From Oscillospiraceae bacterium (GTDB lineage: Bacteria; Bacillota_A; Clostridia; Oscillospirales; Oscillospiraceae): a DNA stretch of 64,000 bases. Positions 15,092-22,277 of the stretch are shown here, piece by piece. Position numbers and translations under genes: made by a program. The DNA is taken from contig JAFUES010000030.1 of the NCBI GenBank assembly GCA_017470325.1, positions 6,492 to 70,491 of the forward strand, written 5' to 3'. How positions within the stretch are numbered: the first letter of the stretch is position 1; each line of letters opens with the position of its first letter. The notes under the pieces are model-generated. The model had not been told where the DNA came from. It was given only the letters and a program-made list of their open reading frames with translations, and searched no databases.

Positions 15092-15276
15092 CAATCAGCG
15101 ACGGCGAGCATGAGGAAGTACATGAGAACATGGCGCTCGTCCAGATCACTAAGGTCGGGGCGAAGTACTGGTTCATCCTGCGCGATCTCACAGCTCAGGA
15201 GATCGCGGATCTGAGGACCCAGGCCAACATCGAGTACATCGCGATGATGGCCGACATTGATCTGGAGGAGGTATAA
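14959..15276 (+). CDS. Small protein after the DGR, unknown
   Basis: 105 residues with a good ribosome site (GAAAGGAGACC). The sequence is beta-rich at first (TWTITLADGTALEGLDLNGNNYIS) and resembles small proteins found next to XkdX in clostridial phages, but I do not recognise a family. It overlaps the RT reading frame by 133 bp. Confidence 0.6.
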   Translation: MEKRTWTITLADGTALEGLDLNGNNYISSKKITEDVFDDNLGVVTISDGEHEEVHENMALVQITKVGAKYWFILRDLTAQEIADLRTQANIEYIAMMADIDLEEV

Positions 15277-15280
15277 AACC

Positions 15281-15472
15281 ATGGCAAAGACAGAACACAG
15301 TAAGAACTTCGACAAGGTGAAGAAGTACTACAAGGCAGGCGTCTGGAATGAGGCCCGCGTCCGCAACGCCGTGACCAATCCGGCCAGCAACCCGTGGATT
15401 ACGGATGCCGAGTACGAGGAGATCACCGGCCAGCCTTATGACACCACCGAAGAGGAGACTCCGGAGGAATAA
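15281..15472 (+). CDS. XkdX family protein
   Basis: 63 residues, starting at the ATG after AGGAGG. The core FDKVKKYYKAGVWNEARVRNAVT and the ITDAEYEEITG segment match the XkdX family (PF09693), small proteins encoded between tail and lysis genes in Firmicutes phages. Function is unknown. A longer in-frame start at 15257 lies in the preceding gene. Confidence 0.85.
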   Translation: MAKTEHSKNFDKVKKYYKAGVWNEARVRNAVTNPASNPWITDAEYEEITGQPYDTTEEETPEE

Positions 15473-15487
15473 CTCCGGGGCCTTTTT
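15459..15487 (+). terminator. Intrinsic terminator candidate before the lysis genes
   Basis: The arms CTCCGGAG (15459-15466) and CTCCGGGG (15473-15480) pair over 8 bp (including a wobble) around a 6-base loop that contains the XkdX stop codon, followed by CCTTTTT. It may separate tail from lysis transcription. Confidence 0.55.
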
Positions 15488-15499
15488 ATGGAGGACATC

Positions 15500-15826
15500 A
15501 TGAACGAAACAATTTTAATTGCATTGATCACCGCCCTGACATCCAGCGGGGCGTGTTCAATAATCCTCTACCTGATCCAACGGCACGACCAGAAGAAGGA
15601 CAAAGGCGACGAGCAGAACAAGCTCCAGAGCGACATGCTCATGGGGCTGGGGCATGATCGGATCGTCTACCTCGGCGGGCAGTACATCGACAGGGGCTAC
15701 ATCACCCAGGACGAGTACGAAAACCTGCACGACTACCTCTACAAGCCCTACATCGCGCTGGGAGGCAATGGCACGGCCAAGAAGGTCATGGCAGAGGTCG
15801 AGAAGCTACCACTGCACAAAAACTAA
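15500..15826 (+). CDS. Small membrane protein, lysis module
   Basis: 108 residues with one N-terminal hydrophobic segment (about residues 5-26, LIALITALTSSGACSIILYLI) followed by a charged domain. I chose the ATG at 15500 because GGAGGA lies just before it; an upstream in-frame ATG at 15488 overlaps that site. It could be an antiholin or holin partner, being next to holin and lysin. No family recognised. Confidence 0.6.
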   Translation: MNETILIALITALTSSGACSIILYLIQRHDQKKDKGDEQNKLQSDMLMGLGHDRIVYLGGQYIDRGYITQDEYENLHDYLYKPYIALGGNGTAKKVMAEVEKLPLHKN

Positions 15827-15839
15827 GGAGGACAGAACC

Positions 15840-16061
15840 ATGCAGAAAATCGACTGGATCAGAAAACTCACGAGCCGGAAGTTCTGGCTCAGCGTCGCGT
15901 CGTTCGCGGCCATGCTGATCGTCGCCCTGGGAGGCAGCGAGAACACGGCCCAGCAGATCACCGCCCTCATCATGGCCGGAGCCACGGTAATCGGCTATGT
16001 GCTCGGCGAGGGTCTCGCGGATGCGGGAAACAAACCGAACGAGGACGGGACGGATCAGTGA
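15840..16061 (+). CDS. Holin
   Basis: 73 residues with two hydrophobic stretches (FWLSVASFAAMLIVALGG and ITALIMAGATVIGYVLGEGL) and a short charged tail, the pattern of class II phage holins of the phiLC3 type. It is followed by the endolysin with a 4-base overlap. The product would make the membrane lesion that releases the lysin. Confidence 0.82.
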   Translation: MQKIDWIRKLTSRKFWLSVASFAAMLIVALGGSENTAQQITALIMAGATVIGYVLGEGLADAGNKPNEDGTDQ

Positions 16062-17638
16062 AGCCGATCATTGACGTCTCGGCCTTCCAAGGGTCGATCG
16101 ACTGGAAGGCGGTCTCCGGCAACGTGGAGGCCGCCATCATCCGGCTGGGCTACCGTGGCTATGGCACCGGCCAGATCGTCTATGACGACAAGTACAAAGT
16201 GAACCGGAAGGGCTGCGAGGACAACGGCATCCCCTTCTCGCTTTACTTCTTCCCGACGTCCATCACGGACGCGGAGGCCGTCGAGGAGGCTGACTTCATC
16301 CTCCAGGCGGTCAAGGGCATGAAGTTCGTGCTGCCGATCTTCCTGGACAGCGAGTACGCCGAAGGCAACGGCAAGGGCCGCTCTGATCAGCTCAGCAAGG
16401 CCGACCGGACCCGCTTCCTGAAGATCATCTGCGACCGGCTTCAGGCCAACGGAGTCCCGGCCGGGATCTATGCCTCGACGAGCTGGATCAAGAACCGGCT
16501 GGACGCTTCCCAGCTTCCGTACTCCTGGTGGGTCGCTCAGTGGGCCAGCAAGCTCTCCTACAGCGGGGACTGGCTCCTCTGGCAGTACACCAGCGACGGC
16601 AGCGTGCCGGGCATCAGCGGCCGCGTGGACTGCTCTCAGCTCAAAGAGGGCGCGAGCATCAGCAACCCGGCTGCAGTTCCGGACACGTCTGTCAAGGGCG
16701 TGACTGCTGAGGATGTCCTGGACGTCATGCGCTCCTGGATCGGGCTCCAGAAGGCCGACCAGTCGCACAAGGTCATCGTGGACACCTACAACAGCTACAC
16801 GCCAAGGGCGAGAGGCTACAAGGCCAACTACCAGGACGCATACTGCGACATCACCGTCTCGGCTGCTTTCATCAAGCTGGGCGCCGTCGATCTGATCGGC
16901 GGCCCGGAGTGCGGCGTCGAGGAGCATGTGAAGCTCTTCAAGAAGGCCGGGATCTGGGAAGAGGACGGCACCGTCACGCCTCAGCCCGGCTGGCTGATCG
17001 TTTACAACTGGGACGAGAGCCAGCAGCCGAACGATGGCTACTCTGACCACATCGGCGTCGTGGAGAAGGTCAGCGGCGGAAAGATCACCACGATCGAGGG
17101 CAACACCTCAGGAGGCAAGGTCGCCCGCTGCACTTACAAGGTCGGCCACGGCAACATCAGAGGCTTCGCCAAGCCGAAGTACGCGGCGGCAAGCTCGAAG
17201 CCTGCGGCCACCAAGACGGTCGAGGAGCTGGCCAAGGAAGTCCTGGCGGGTGTTTGGGGCAATGGAGACGACCGCAAGGCCCGCCTCACCGCTGCCGGTT
17301 ATGACTACAACGCCGTGCAGGCTCGCGTCAATCAGCTGGTGGCCACTCCGGCACCGGCCAAGAAGAGCGTGGACGAGCTGGCCAAGGAAGTCCTGGCAGG
17401 ATCCTGGGGGAACGGCCAGGAGCGGAAGGACAAGCTCACCGCCGCCGGGTATGACTACAGCGCCGTGCAGAAGAAGGTCAACGAGCTGCTCAGCGCCTCC
17501 AGCAAGTCCATCGACGAGCTGGCCAAGGAGGTCATCGCCGGGAAATGGGGAAACGGAGACGACCGCAAGAGGCGCCTCACTGCTGCGGGGTATGACTACG
17601 CCCGCGTGCAGGCCAAGGTCAACAAACTACTCAGCTAA
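16058..17638 (+). CDS. Endolysin: GH25 lysozyme + CHAP + three Cpl-7 repeats
   Basis: 526 residues, starting with GTG inside the end of the holin gene. Residues 1-200 are a GH25 muramidase: DVSAFQGSIDW with Asp6, the acidic pair in FLDSEY (Asp97, Glu99) and a closing WQYTSDGSVPGISGRVD. Residues about 235-375 are a CHAP-type amidase/endopeptidase with Cys263 and His331. Residues 387-427, 437-478 and 484-525 are three Cpl-7 (CW_7) cell-wall repeats, each with LAKEV.AG.WGNG..R...L.AAGYDY. The protein would cut both glycan and peptide bonds. A strong terminator follows. Confidence 0.93.
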   Translation: MKPIIDVSAFQGSIDWKAVSGNVEAAIIRLGYRGYGTGQIVYDDKYKVNRKGCEDNGIPFSLYFFPTSITDAEAVEEADFILQAVKGMKFVLPIFLDSEYAEGNGKGRSDQLSKADRTRFLKIICDRLQANGVPAGIYASTSWIKNRLDASQLPYSWWVAQWASKLSYSGDWLLWQYTSDGSVPGISGRVDCSQLKEGASISNPAAVPDTSVKGVTAEDVLDVMRSWIGLQKADQSHKVIVDTYNSYTPRARGYKANYQDAYCDITVSAAFIKLGAVDLIGGPECGVEEHVKLFKKAGIWEEDGTVTPQPGWLIVYNWDESQQPNDGYSDHIGVVEKVSGGKITTIEGNTSGGKVARCTYKVGHGNIRGFAKPKYAAASSKPAATKTVEELAKEVLAGVWGNGDDRKARLTAAGYDYNAVQARVNQLVATPAPAKKSVDELAKEVLAGSWGNGQERKDKLTAAGYDYSAVQKKVNELLSASSKSIDELAKEVIAGKWGNGDDRKRRLTAAGYDYARVQAKVNKLLS

Positions 17639-17643
17639 AGGGG

Positions 17644-17672
17644 AAAGCCCGGCATCGCGCCGGGCTTTTTCT
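17644..17672 (+). terminator. Rho-independent terminator after the endolysin
   Basis: A 10-bp stem AAAGCCCGGC / GCCGGGCTTT with loop ATCGC (17654-17658) and a T-rich tail, six bases after the lysin stop. Because the stem's A and T runs are symmetrical it may also stop transcripts coming leftward from the integrase. Confidence 0.85.
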
Positions 17673-17676
17673 TGCT

Positions 17677-19191
17677 TTATATGGCAATCGGCAGTATAAT
17701 GTACCCCTCGGCAATGAAGGGCTCCGGAGTTCGAGTACAACTGCGCGGGCTCCACCATTCGGACCGTACTCGAACTTTCGAGTGCGGTCCATTTTCTTTG
17801 ATATTGTAAAAGATCATCGCCTGGCCGTTCCTGACCTCGATCCGGGCGATGAACGTGTCCACAAGGCGCTGCCGGAAGGCGGCGTCATCCACGTCCCCAT
17901 CCCTGAAAGAACGGAGCCACGCCCCGACCACCTCTTCGGTGAGTCGGGGCTTTTTTATTTCTGCCCGCTCAATCTCCAGGACCAGCTCCTCTTCCTCAGC
18001 CTCCAGCTGGGCCAGACGTCCGGCCAGTCCCTTCGCTCCGGATCCCTCCTCAATGGCATCGAGTATGTTCCGCTGCTTCTTCCGGTTCGAGTCCAGCTGC
18101 CTCCTATACGCGGCAGCCGGATCGGCAGCGTCGTCCTGCTCCTGGATCTCCAGGATCCGAGTGGTCAGCTTCCCGATCATGTCATCGGTCAGCATGTCCT
18201 GGACGGTCGCCTCGATCACGCGATCCTCGAAGTGGTCGCGCTGGATCGGCTTCAGCTCGCACTTCGCGCCGCGCTTCTTCGCCCCGCACTTGTAATAGTG
18301 GTACACCTTCCCGGTCTTACTGGTGCCGGACTCGCCGTTCAGCATGGCCCCACAATAAGAACAGAAGCATTTACAGCTCAGCAGATAGTCCGCCTTCGCC
18401 CTCCCTGCGGCATTATTCCGGCTCGTTTTGAAATGCTTCGCGGCCTCGTCAAAGGTCGCCTGGTCAATGATCGGCTCGGCGGGGATCTCCACACCCTGGA
18501 CCTCGAAGCGGCCGAGGTATTTTTCATTCCGTAACATGCGATATATAACCGCCTGAGAGATCGGGCGGCCGCGCCTGCCGGTGATCCCGCTCTTCCGGAA
18601 GAGCTCGATCAGCTCCTTCGTCTGAGCGCCTGCATTGTGCATCCGGAACGCCTCCCGGACGACGGCGGCCTTCTCCTCGTCAATGACAATGTGACGATCC
18701 TCGTCCACGGCGTACCCGATCGGAAGAGGCTGGCCACAGTACTGTCCCTTCTTCGCCGTCTCCCTCATACCCCGGACGATCTTCTGCCGGAGGTCGGCGC
18801 TGTAATACTCAGCAAGGCCCTCCAGCACGCTCTCCAGGATGATCCCCTCCGGGCCTTCCGGGACGGCCTCCTCCGCATACATGAGGCGGACGCCTGCCTT
18901 CTTCAGCTTCATCTTCGAGATGGCGATGTCCTGGCGGTCCCGGCCGAAGCGGTCGATCTTCCAGACGATCACGCACTCGAAGCGATGCTGCTCCGCGTCG
19001 TGCAGCATCCGCTGGAACTCATTCCGGCCGACGATGCTCTTCCCGGAGATGTGCCGGTCGGCATATATCTCCACGATCTGGATCCCGTTCCGCTCGGCAT
19101 ACGCCTGGCAGTCGGCCACCTGGCCCTCGATCGACTGGTCTGTCTGGTTCGGCCCGTTCGAGTACCGGGCATAGATCGCGCCGAGAGTCAT
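17677..19191 (-). CDS. int: Large serine recombinase (integrase)
   Basis: 504 residues. The N-terminal resolvase domain has the catalytic Ser11 in YARYSN and the conserved IVWKIDRFGRD segment. The recombinase domain follows (PIGYAVDEDRHIVIDEEKAAVVREAF), then a zinc ribbon (CSYCGAML and the later Cys pair about residues 272-310) and a coiled coil (about 345-420). It integrates the phage by attP x attB recombination. The gene is coupled to the gene upstream by an ATGA overlap. The last about 40 residues (after ENGPHSKVRVRSEWW) lie over a possible attP region. Confidence 0.93.
   Translation of the reverse strand: MTLGAIYARYSNGPNQTDQSIEGQVADCQAYAERNGIQIVEIYADRHISGKSIVGRNEFQRMLHDAEQHRFECVIVWKIDRFGRDRQDIAISKMKLKKAGVRLMYAEEAVPEGPEGIILESVLEGLAEYYSADLRQKIVRGMRETAKKGQYCGQPLPIGYAVDEDRHIVIDEEKAAVVREAFRMHNAGAQTKELIELFRKSGITGRRGRPISQAVIYRMLRNEKYLGRFEVQGVEIPAEPIIDQATFDEAAKHFKTSRNNAAGRAKADYLLSCKCFCSYCGAMLNGESGTSKTGKVYHYYKCGAKKRGAKCELKPIQRDHFEDRVIEATVQDMLTDDMIGKLTTRILEIQEQDDAADPAAAYRRQLDSNRKKQRNILDAIEEGSGAKGLAGRLAQLEAEEEELVLEIERAEIKKPRLTEEVVGAWLRSFRDGDVDDAAFRQRLVDTFIARIEVRNGQAMIFYNIKENGPHSKVRVRSEWWSPRSCTRTPEPFIAEGYIILPIAI
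17729..17790. other. Possible attP region with inverted repeats
   Basis: Two inverted repeats lie in the 3' end of int: GTTCGAGTAC (17729-17738) with GTACTCGAAC (17766-17775), and a 13-bp near-perfect hairpin 17761-17773 / 17778-17790. Serine integrase attP sites are short, carry imperfect inverted repeats and usually adjoin the integrase gene. The hairpin could alternatively be a terminator for rightward transcription (ATTTTCTTT follows). Only a bacterial junction would settle this. Confidence 0.35.
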
Positions 19192-19628
19192 GCCTGGCCT
19201 CCGATCTGGAGCACGCTGCGGCCATAGACGCCCTCGATGTATGCAATATGCTCCGCGTCCATCCTGGAATAGTATGGCTGGAGCGACTGATAGAAGCGAT
19301 CGAACTGGCTGCGGGCTCCTTTTTCTGTTTTCTTCTCCGCTGCGGCTCTCTCGACGCTCTCAAAATACCGATGCAGGAAGTCCATCGTCGCGGCGTGTTC
19401 TTTTTCCGTGATCATGGCCACCATATCGGCCGGGCGCGTGCCCTTCAATTTGATATACTTTGACAGCTCCAGGAGCTGGGCGGACTTCTCCTTCAGCAGT
19501 TCATAGCGAAGGAAGAACACGTCCGGCTTCAGCGTCGTGTTGACGAGCTGGCGGCTGTCCTCGATGATCTTCAAGAGCTGGGGCGCGAGGATCTGGGCTT
19601 CCTGCTTCTTTTGATTATTAAATAACAT
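19188..19628 (-). CDS. Unknown gene between repressor and integrase
   Basis: 146 residues, predicted mostly helical, with no recognised family. It is in the leftward lysogeny operon, separated from the repressor by 3 bp and overlapping the integrase start. This suggests it is expressed in the lysogen, perhaps as an accessory to integration or immunity, but nothing in the sequence says which. Confidence 0.7.
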   Translation of the reverse strand: MLFNNQKKQEAQILAPQLLKIIEDSRQLVNTTLKPDVFFLRYELLKEKSAQLLELSKYIKLKGTRPADMVAMITEKEHAATMDFLHRYFESVERAAAEKKTEKGARSQFDRFYQSLQPYYSRMDAEHIAYIEGVYGRSVLQIGGQA

Positions 19629-19631
19629 CTG

Positions 19632-20057
19632 TTACCCTCCAATCTTCCGGGAGTTCTTCGCCAGATCTCCGAGAAGGAAGTCTAAATAGAGAGCCATCCG
19701 GCTCTCCAGTTCTTTCATGTTTTCCTCTGTTATCTCATACTCTGCGCCCTCATGGGTGAGGATCACATTCCCGTCCGCGTCATACAAGACGACCCAGCCG
19801 AGGATCCCCATCTGCTGCTCCAGGCAGTAGGAGAAGCTGAGGGCCTTCCGCTCCTCCGTCCATCCGGAGAACTCGATCGCGGTCATGCCCAGCGCCTTCG
19901 CGAACGCCGGGACCTTCGCCCGGGGCACGTCGGCAGCGCCCAGCTCGATCTTATTGATCGAGCTCTTGTGTTTATAGCCCAGCATCCGGGCAAGGTCGTC
20001 CTGGCTGAGGCCAAGTTCTTCGCGCCTCAGCTTGATCTTCTTTCCTAATTCACTCAT
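19632..20057 (-). CDS. CI-like repressor, XRE family
   Basis: 141 residues. Residues 1-65 are an XRE helix-turn-helix (LRREELGLSQDDLARMLGYKHKSSINKIELG). The C-terminal half is short and lacks the Ser/Lys pair of LexA-type autocleaving repressors, so induction may not depend on self-cleavage. It is divergent from the early genes across a control region with a palindromic operator, the usual layout for a lysogeny repressor. Confidence 0.85.
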   Translation of the reverse strand: MSELGKKIKLRREELGLSQDDLARMLGYKHKSSINKIELGAADVPRAKVPAFAKALGMTAIEFSGWTEERKALSFSYCLEQQMGILGWVVLYDADGNVILTHEGAEYEITEENMKELESRMALYLDFLLGDLAKNSRKIGG

Positions 20058-20077
20058 GGGATCGCCTCCTCCGCGCC

Positions 20078-20106
20078 ATTATAACATGGCAAGAAAAATA
20101 TTTCTA
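20078..20106 (-). promoter_or_regulatory. Leftward promoter for repressor operon
   Basis: On the minus strand a perfect -10 TATAAT (plus-strand 20078-20083) is spaced 17 bp from a -35-like TAGAAA (20101-20106). It points at the repressor gene. The -35 lies within a degenerate operator-like sequence at 20089-20107, consistent with autoregulation. Confidence 0.7.
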
Positions 20107-20124
20107 CTTTTTCAGAAATTTTTG

Positions 20125-20153
20125 TTGACTTCTTTTCTCCGGCGAGGTATTCT
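20125..20153 (+). promoter_or_regulatory. Rightward early promoter
   Basis: The -35 TTGACT (20125-20130) and -10 TATTCT (20148-20153) are separated by exactly 17 bp. The start point would fall at about 20160, at the edge of the palindromic operator. It drives the early genes beginning at 20211. Confidence 0.82.
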
Positions 20154-20160
20154 ATCTGAG

Positions 20161-20179
20161 GGTAGAAAAATTTTCTACC
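20161..20179. promoter_or_regulatory. Repressor operator palindrome O1
   Basis: GGTAGAAAAATTTTCTACC is a perfect 9-bp inverted repeat around a central A, placed at the start point of the early promoter. A near-identical copy lies at 22029-22046. The likely binder is the CI-like repressor at 19632-20057, or the small HTH protein at 21821. Confidence 0.82.
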
Positions 20180-20210
20180 ACGGAAACCAGAAAACGAGGA
20201 GGACACACAC

Positions 20211-20570
20211 ATGAAGAACTACCACATCACCGGCCTGGAGGTCAAAACGATCTACCACATCGAGATCACTCCGATGAACATGGAGGACATTCTGGAGGAA
20301 GTGCTGAAGGGTGACTGGAGCCGCATGGCCGCCATGGAAGCCTTCACTGACTACGACATGAACAAGATGGAGCCTACCCGCGCCACTTGCGAAAAGCTCC
20401 TCCAGGAGCTCTGGGACGTCAGGGGCGGCCGCTCCACCACGATGACGCGGATCTATATCGCCAAGGAGATCCTGGGCTTCGATGGCGTCGAGAACTTCGG
20501 GCTCTACAACCCCATCACAGAGACCGCGTCCATGGTCGTCTATAATCGCGGCGACCGTGCAAACAGCTGA
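20211..20570 (+). CDS. First early gene, unknown
   Basis: 119 residues, beginning 31 bp after the operator with a strong GAGGAGG ribosome site. It is the first product of the early transcript, a place often used for regulators or host-takeover proteins. No motif recognised. Confidence 0.65.
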   Translation: MKNYHITGLEVKTIYHIEITPMNMEDILEEVLKGDWSRMAAMEAFTDYDMNKMEPTRATCEKLLQELWDVRGGRSTTMTRIYIAKEILGFDGVENFGLYNPITETASMVVYNRGDRANS

Positions 20571-20581
20571 GGAGGTGCCCT

Positions 20582-21073
20582 ATGAAGAACACACTGCAAG
20601 ACTTGAACAACCACCTCTTCGAGCAGCTGGAGCGCCTCAATGACGAGGAGCTCACCGACGAGCAGCTCGACAGAGAGCTGAAGCGGGCGGACGGCATGAC
20701 GAAGATCGCGACCCAGATCATCGAGAACGGCAAGCTCGCCTTCAAGACCATGGTCCACATGGACGAGTATGGCTACAACAACGGCCGCCAGCAGGTCCCC
20801 GTCATGCTGGAGGCACGCACCCAGACGGGGGGGGGACTAAGTAAAGGAGGAACAGATGACCAAGATCATGATCTTCGTGGCGGGGCTGATCATCGGCGGC
20901 ATGGCCGGGATCCTGCTGATGCTGATGCTGCTCAGCCTCTCCATGAGAGAGTTCTGGAGGGACGGCAAATAGATGGCGAAGAAGATCTGGAAATACCCGG
21001 ACGAGATCACCGACTTCGTCCGGGAACACGGGCACGAGGGAAGCATCCGGGACATGTGCGAGCATGTCAATGA
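20582..21073 (+). pseudogene. Small early gene with frame disrupted at a G9 tract
   Basis: Residues 1-81 (NTLQDLNNHLFEQLERLNDEEL, then DRELKRADGMTKIATQIIENGKLAF) resemble short helical early proteins of clostridial phages. At 20827-20835 there is a run of nine G. With eight or ten G the frame would stop at once (TAA at about 20838 or 20843) just before the next ribosome site. With nine it runs on for 80 residues that are only a shadow of the two following genes. Either the tract varies in length or it contains an indel. Both genome copies have nine G. Confidence 0.6.
20856..20972 (+). CDS. DUF3789-like small membrane protein
   Basis: 38 residues (MTKIMIFVAGLIIGGMAGIL then LLMLMLLSLSMREFWRDGK), almost entirely one membrane segment, with an AAAGGAGG ribosome site. 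The F.AG..IGG.AG pattern is that of DUF3789 proteins of Firmicutes phages. The stop codon abuts the next ATG. Confidence 0.7.
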   Translation: MTKIMIFVAGLIIGGMAGILLMLMLLSLSMREFWRDGK

Positions 21074-21824
21074 GCGCTTCGGCACCGCCTTCACCTATGA
21101 ACAGATGAAGGGAATGTTCTCCCGGCACAAGATCCACGCCGCGCCAAGAAAGGGCCGCAAACGTCCGGAGAGCAGGATCACGACGCCGGAGATCGACGCC
21201 TTCATCCGCGAGCACATCGAGGGCACCGGCCACCAGGCCATGGCTGACCTGGTCAACGAGCGCTTCGGCACCAGCTTCACCAAGGACCAGATGAAGGCAT
21301 ACTACGCCCGGAACCACCTCAACAGCGGCCTCACGGGACGCTTCGAGAAGGGACAGGAACCGGCGAACAAGGGGAAGACCTGGGACGAGTACATGAGCCC
21401 CGAAGGGCAGGCAGCGAGCCGGAAGACACAGTACAAGCCCGGCCACCTACCCCACAATGGCGGGACGCCGGTCGGCACGATCCGGCTGAGGCATGACCAC
21501 AAAGACCGGCCAGGGAGCAAGCCCTACTACTGGCAGAAAGTCGAACAGCCCAACGTCTGGAGAATGAAGCACGTCGTCGAGTGGGAAAAGCACAACGGCC
21601 CGGTGCCGGATGGCTGCATGGTAACATTCGCAAACGGTGACACGACCGACTGGAGGATCGACAACCTGATCCTGGAGACCAAGGCCCAGCACGGCGTCAA
21701 GAACAGGCACCACATCCACGGCTATGACCGCGAGAGTGCTCTGGCCGCCAACAAGATCGCGGACATCAAGATGGCCGTGACTCAGGCCAAGAAACGAAAA
21801 CGAAAGAGAGGAGGCACCCCATGA
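20973..21824 (+). CDS. HNH endonuclease
   Basis: 283 residues. Residues about 5-50 and 70-115 are a duplicated helical module (VNERFGTAFTYEQMKGMFSRH / VNERFGTSFTKDQMKAYYARN) that probably binds DNA. The C-terminal part holds the HNH core (MKHVVEWEKHNGPVPDGCMVTFANGDTTDWRIDNL). It starts directly at the stop of the previous gene. It may be a homing-type nuclease, or act in replication or packaging. Confidence 0.85.
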   Translation: MAKKIWKYPDEITDFVREHGHEGSIRDMCEHVNERFGTAFTYEQMKGMFSRHKIHAAPRKGRKRPESRITTPEIDAFIREHIEGTGHQAMADLVNERFGTSFTKDQMKAYYARNHLNSGLTGRFEKGQEPANKGKTWDEYMSPEGQAASRKTQYKPGHLPHNGGTPVGTIRLRHDHKDRPGSKPYYWQKVEQPNVWRMKHVVEWEKHNGPVPDGCMVTFANGDTTDWRIDNLILETKAQHGVKNRHHIHGYDRESALAANKIADIKMAVTQAKKRKRKRGGTP

Positions 21825-22027
21825 CCAACACGAAGCTGCTCCGCGAGAAGATCGACGCCAGCGGCCTGAAGCTCAACTACATCGCCAGCCAGCTCCGGAT
21901 CTCTCCCAAAGCGCTGACCATGAAGATCGAGAACCAGACACAGTTCAAGCCGTCCGAGATCAAAAAGCTCAGCGAGATCCTCGGCATCGAAACGGCTGAG
22001 GAGCAGGCCCTTATTTTTTTAAGCTAA
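21821..22027 (+). CDS. Small HTH regulator (Cro / DUF739-like)
   Basis: 68 residues with a helix-turn-helix (KLNYIASQLRISPKALTMKIENQTQFKPSEIKKLSEILG), typical of DUF739 or Cro-like proteins. It overlaps the HNH gene end by 4 bp and lies just before the second operator copy, so it may bind that palindrome in competition with the repressor. Confidence 0.78.
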   Translation: MTNTKLLREKIDASGLKLNYIASQLRISPKALTMKIENQTQFKPSEIKKLSEILGIETAEEQALIFLS

Positions 22028-22028
22028 A

Positions 22029-22046
22029 GGTAGAAAAATTTTCTAC
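22029..22046. promoter_or_regulatory. Repressor operator O2 within the early operon
   Basis: GGTAGAAAAATTTTCTAC repeats 18 of the 19 bases of O1. It lies one base after a stop codon and just before a ribosome site. No convincing promoter is beside it, so bound repressor may act as a roadblock. Confidence 0.75.
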
Positions 22047-22061
22047 GATAGGAGGACGCAC

Positions 22062-22277
22062 ATGGCACGAACAAACACAGCTCCGGATCTCACGATGCTG
22101 GCAATGGCCGCCTATGACGCGATCCGGAAGAACATGGAGGACACACATGCACAGAAAACACACCCGCAAAGAGAACCTGATCAGCCTGGCCCTCGGCTGT
22201 CTGATCGGACTGCTGGCAGGCCTGGGACACGTTCACAGCGTACAGCAACACCGGACTGCCGCCTCATTACAATCTGA
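22062..22277 (+). CDS. Possible small gene overlapping the SLT gene
   Basis: 71 codons with a strong TAGGAGGA ribosome site. The first 28 residues look plausible (MARTNTAPDLTMLAMAAYDA then IRKNMEDT), but the rest is in a different frame over the lytic transglycosylase start and looks like shadow. It could be a short coupling ORF. Uncertain. Confidence 0.4.
   Translation: MARTNTAPDLTMLAMAAYDAIRKNMEDTHAQKTHPQREPDQPGPRLSDRTAGRPGTRSQRTATPDCRLITI

Noticed and set aside
16055..17050. Minus-strand 331-codon frame opposite the endolysin
   Set aside because: Antisense shadow of a recognised lysin; composition follows from the codon pattern of the plus strand.
17728..17755. tRNA-like string (TTCGAGT loop followed by CTCCACCA) near the integrase
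   Set aside because: The five bases on either side of the loop do not pair and no acceptor or anticodon arms are found, so it is not a tRNA or a clear tRNA fragment.
20828..21073. C-terminal half of the 163-codon early frame as a real domain
   Set aside because: Its sequence is a frame-shifted reading of the DUF3789-like and HNH genes, and it exists only because of the G9 tract.
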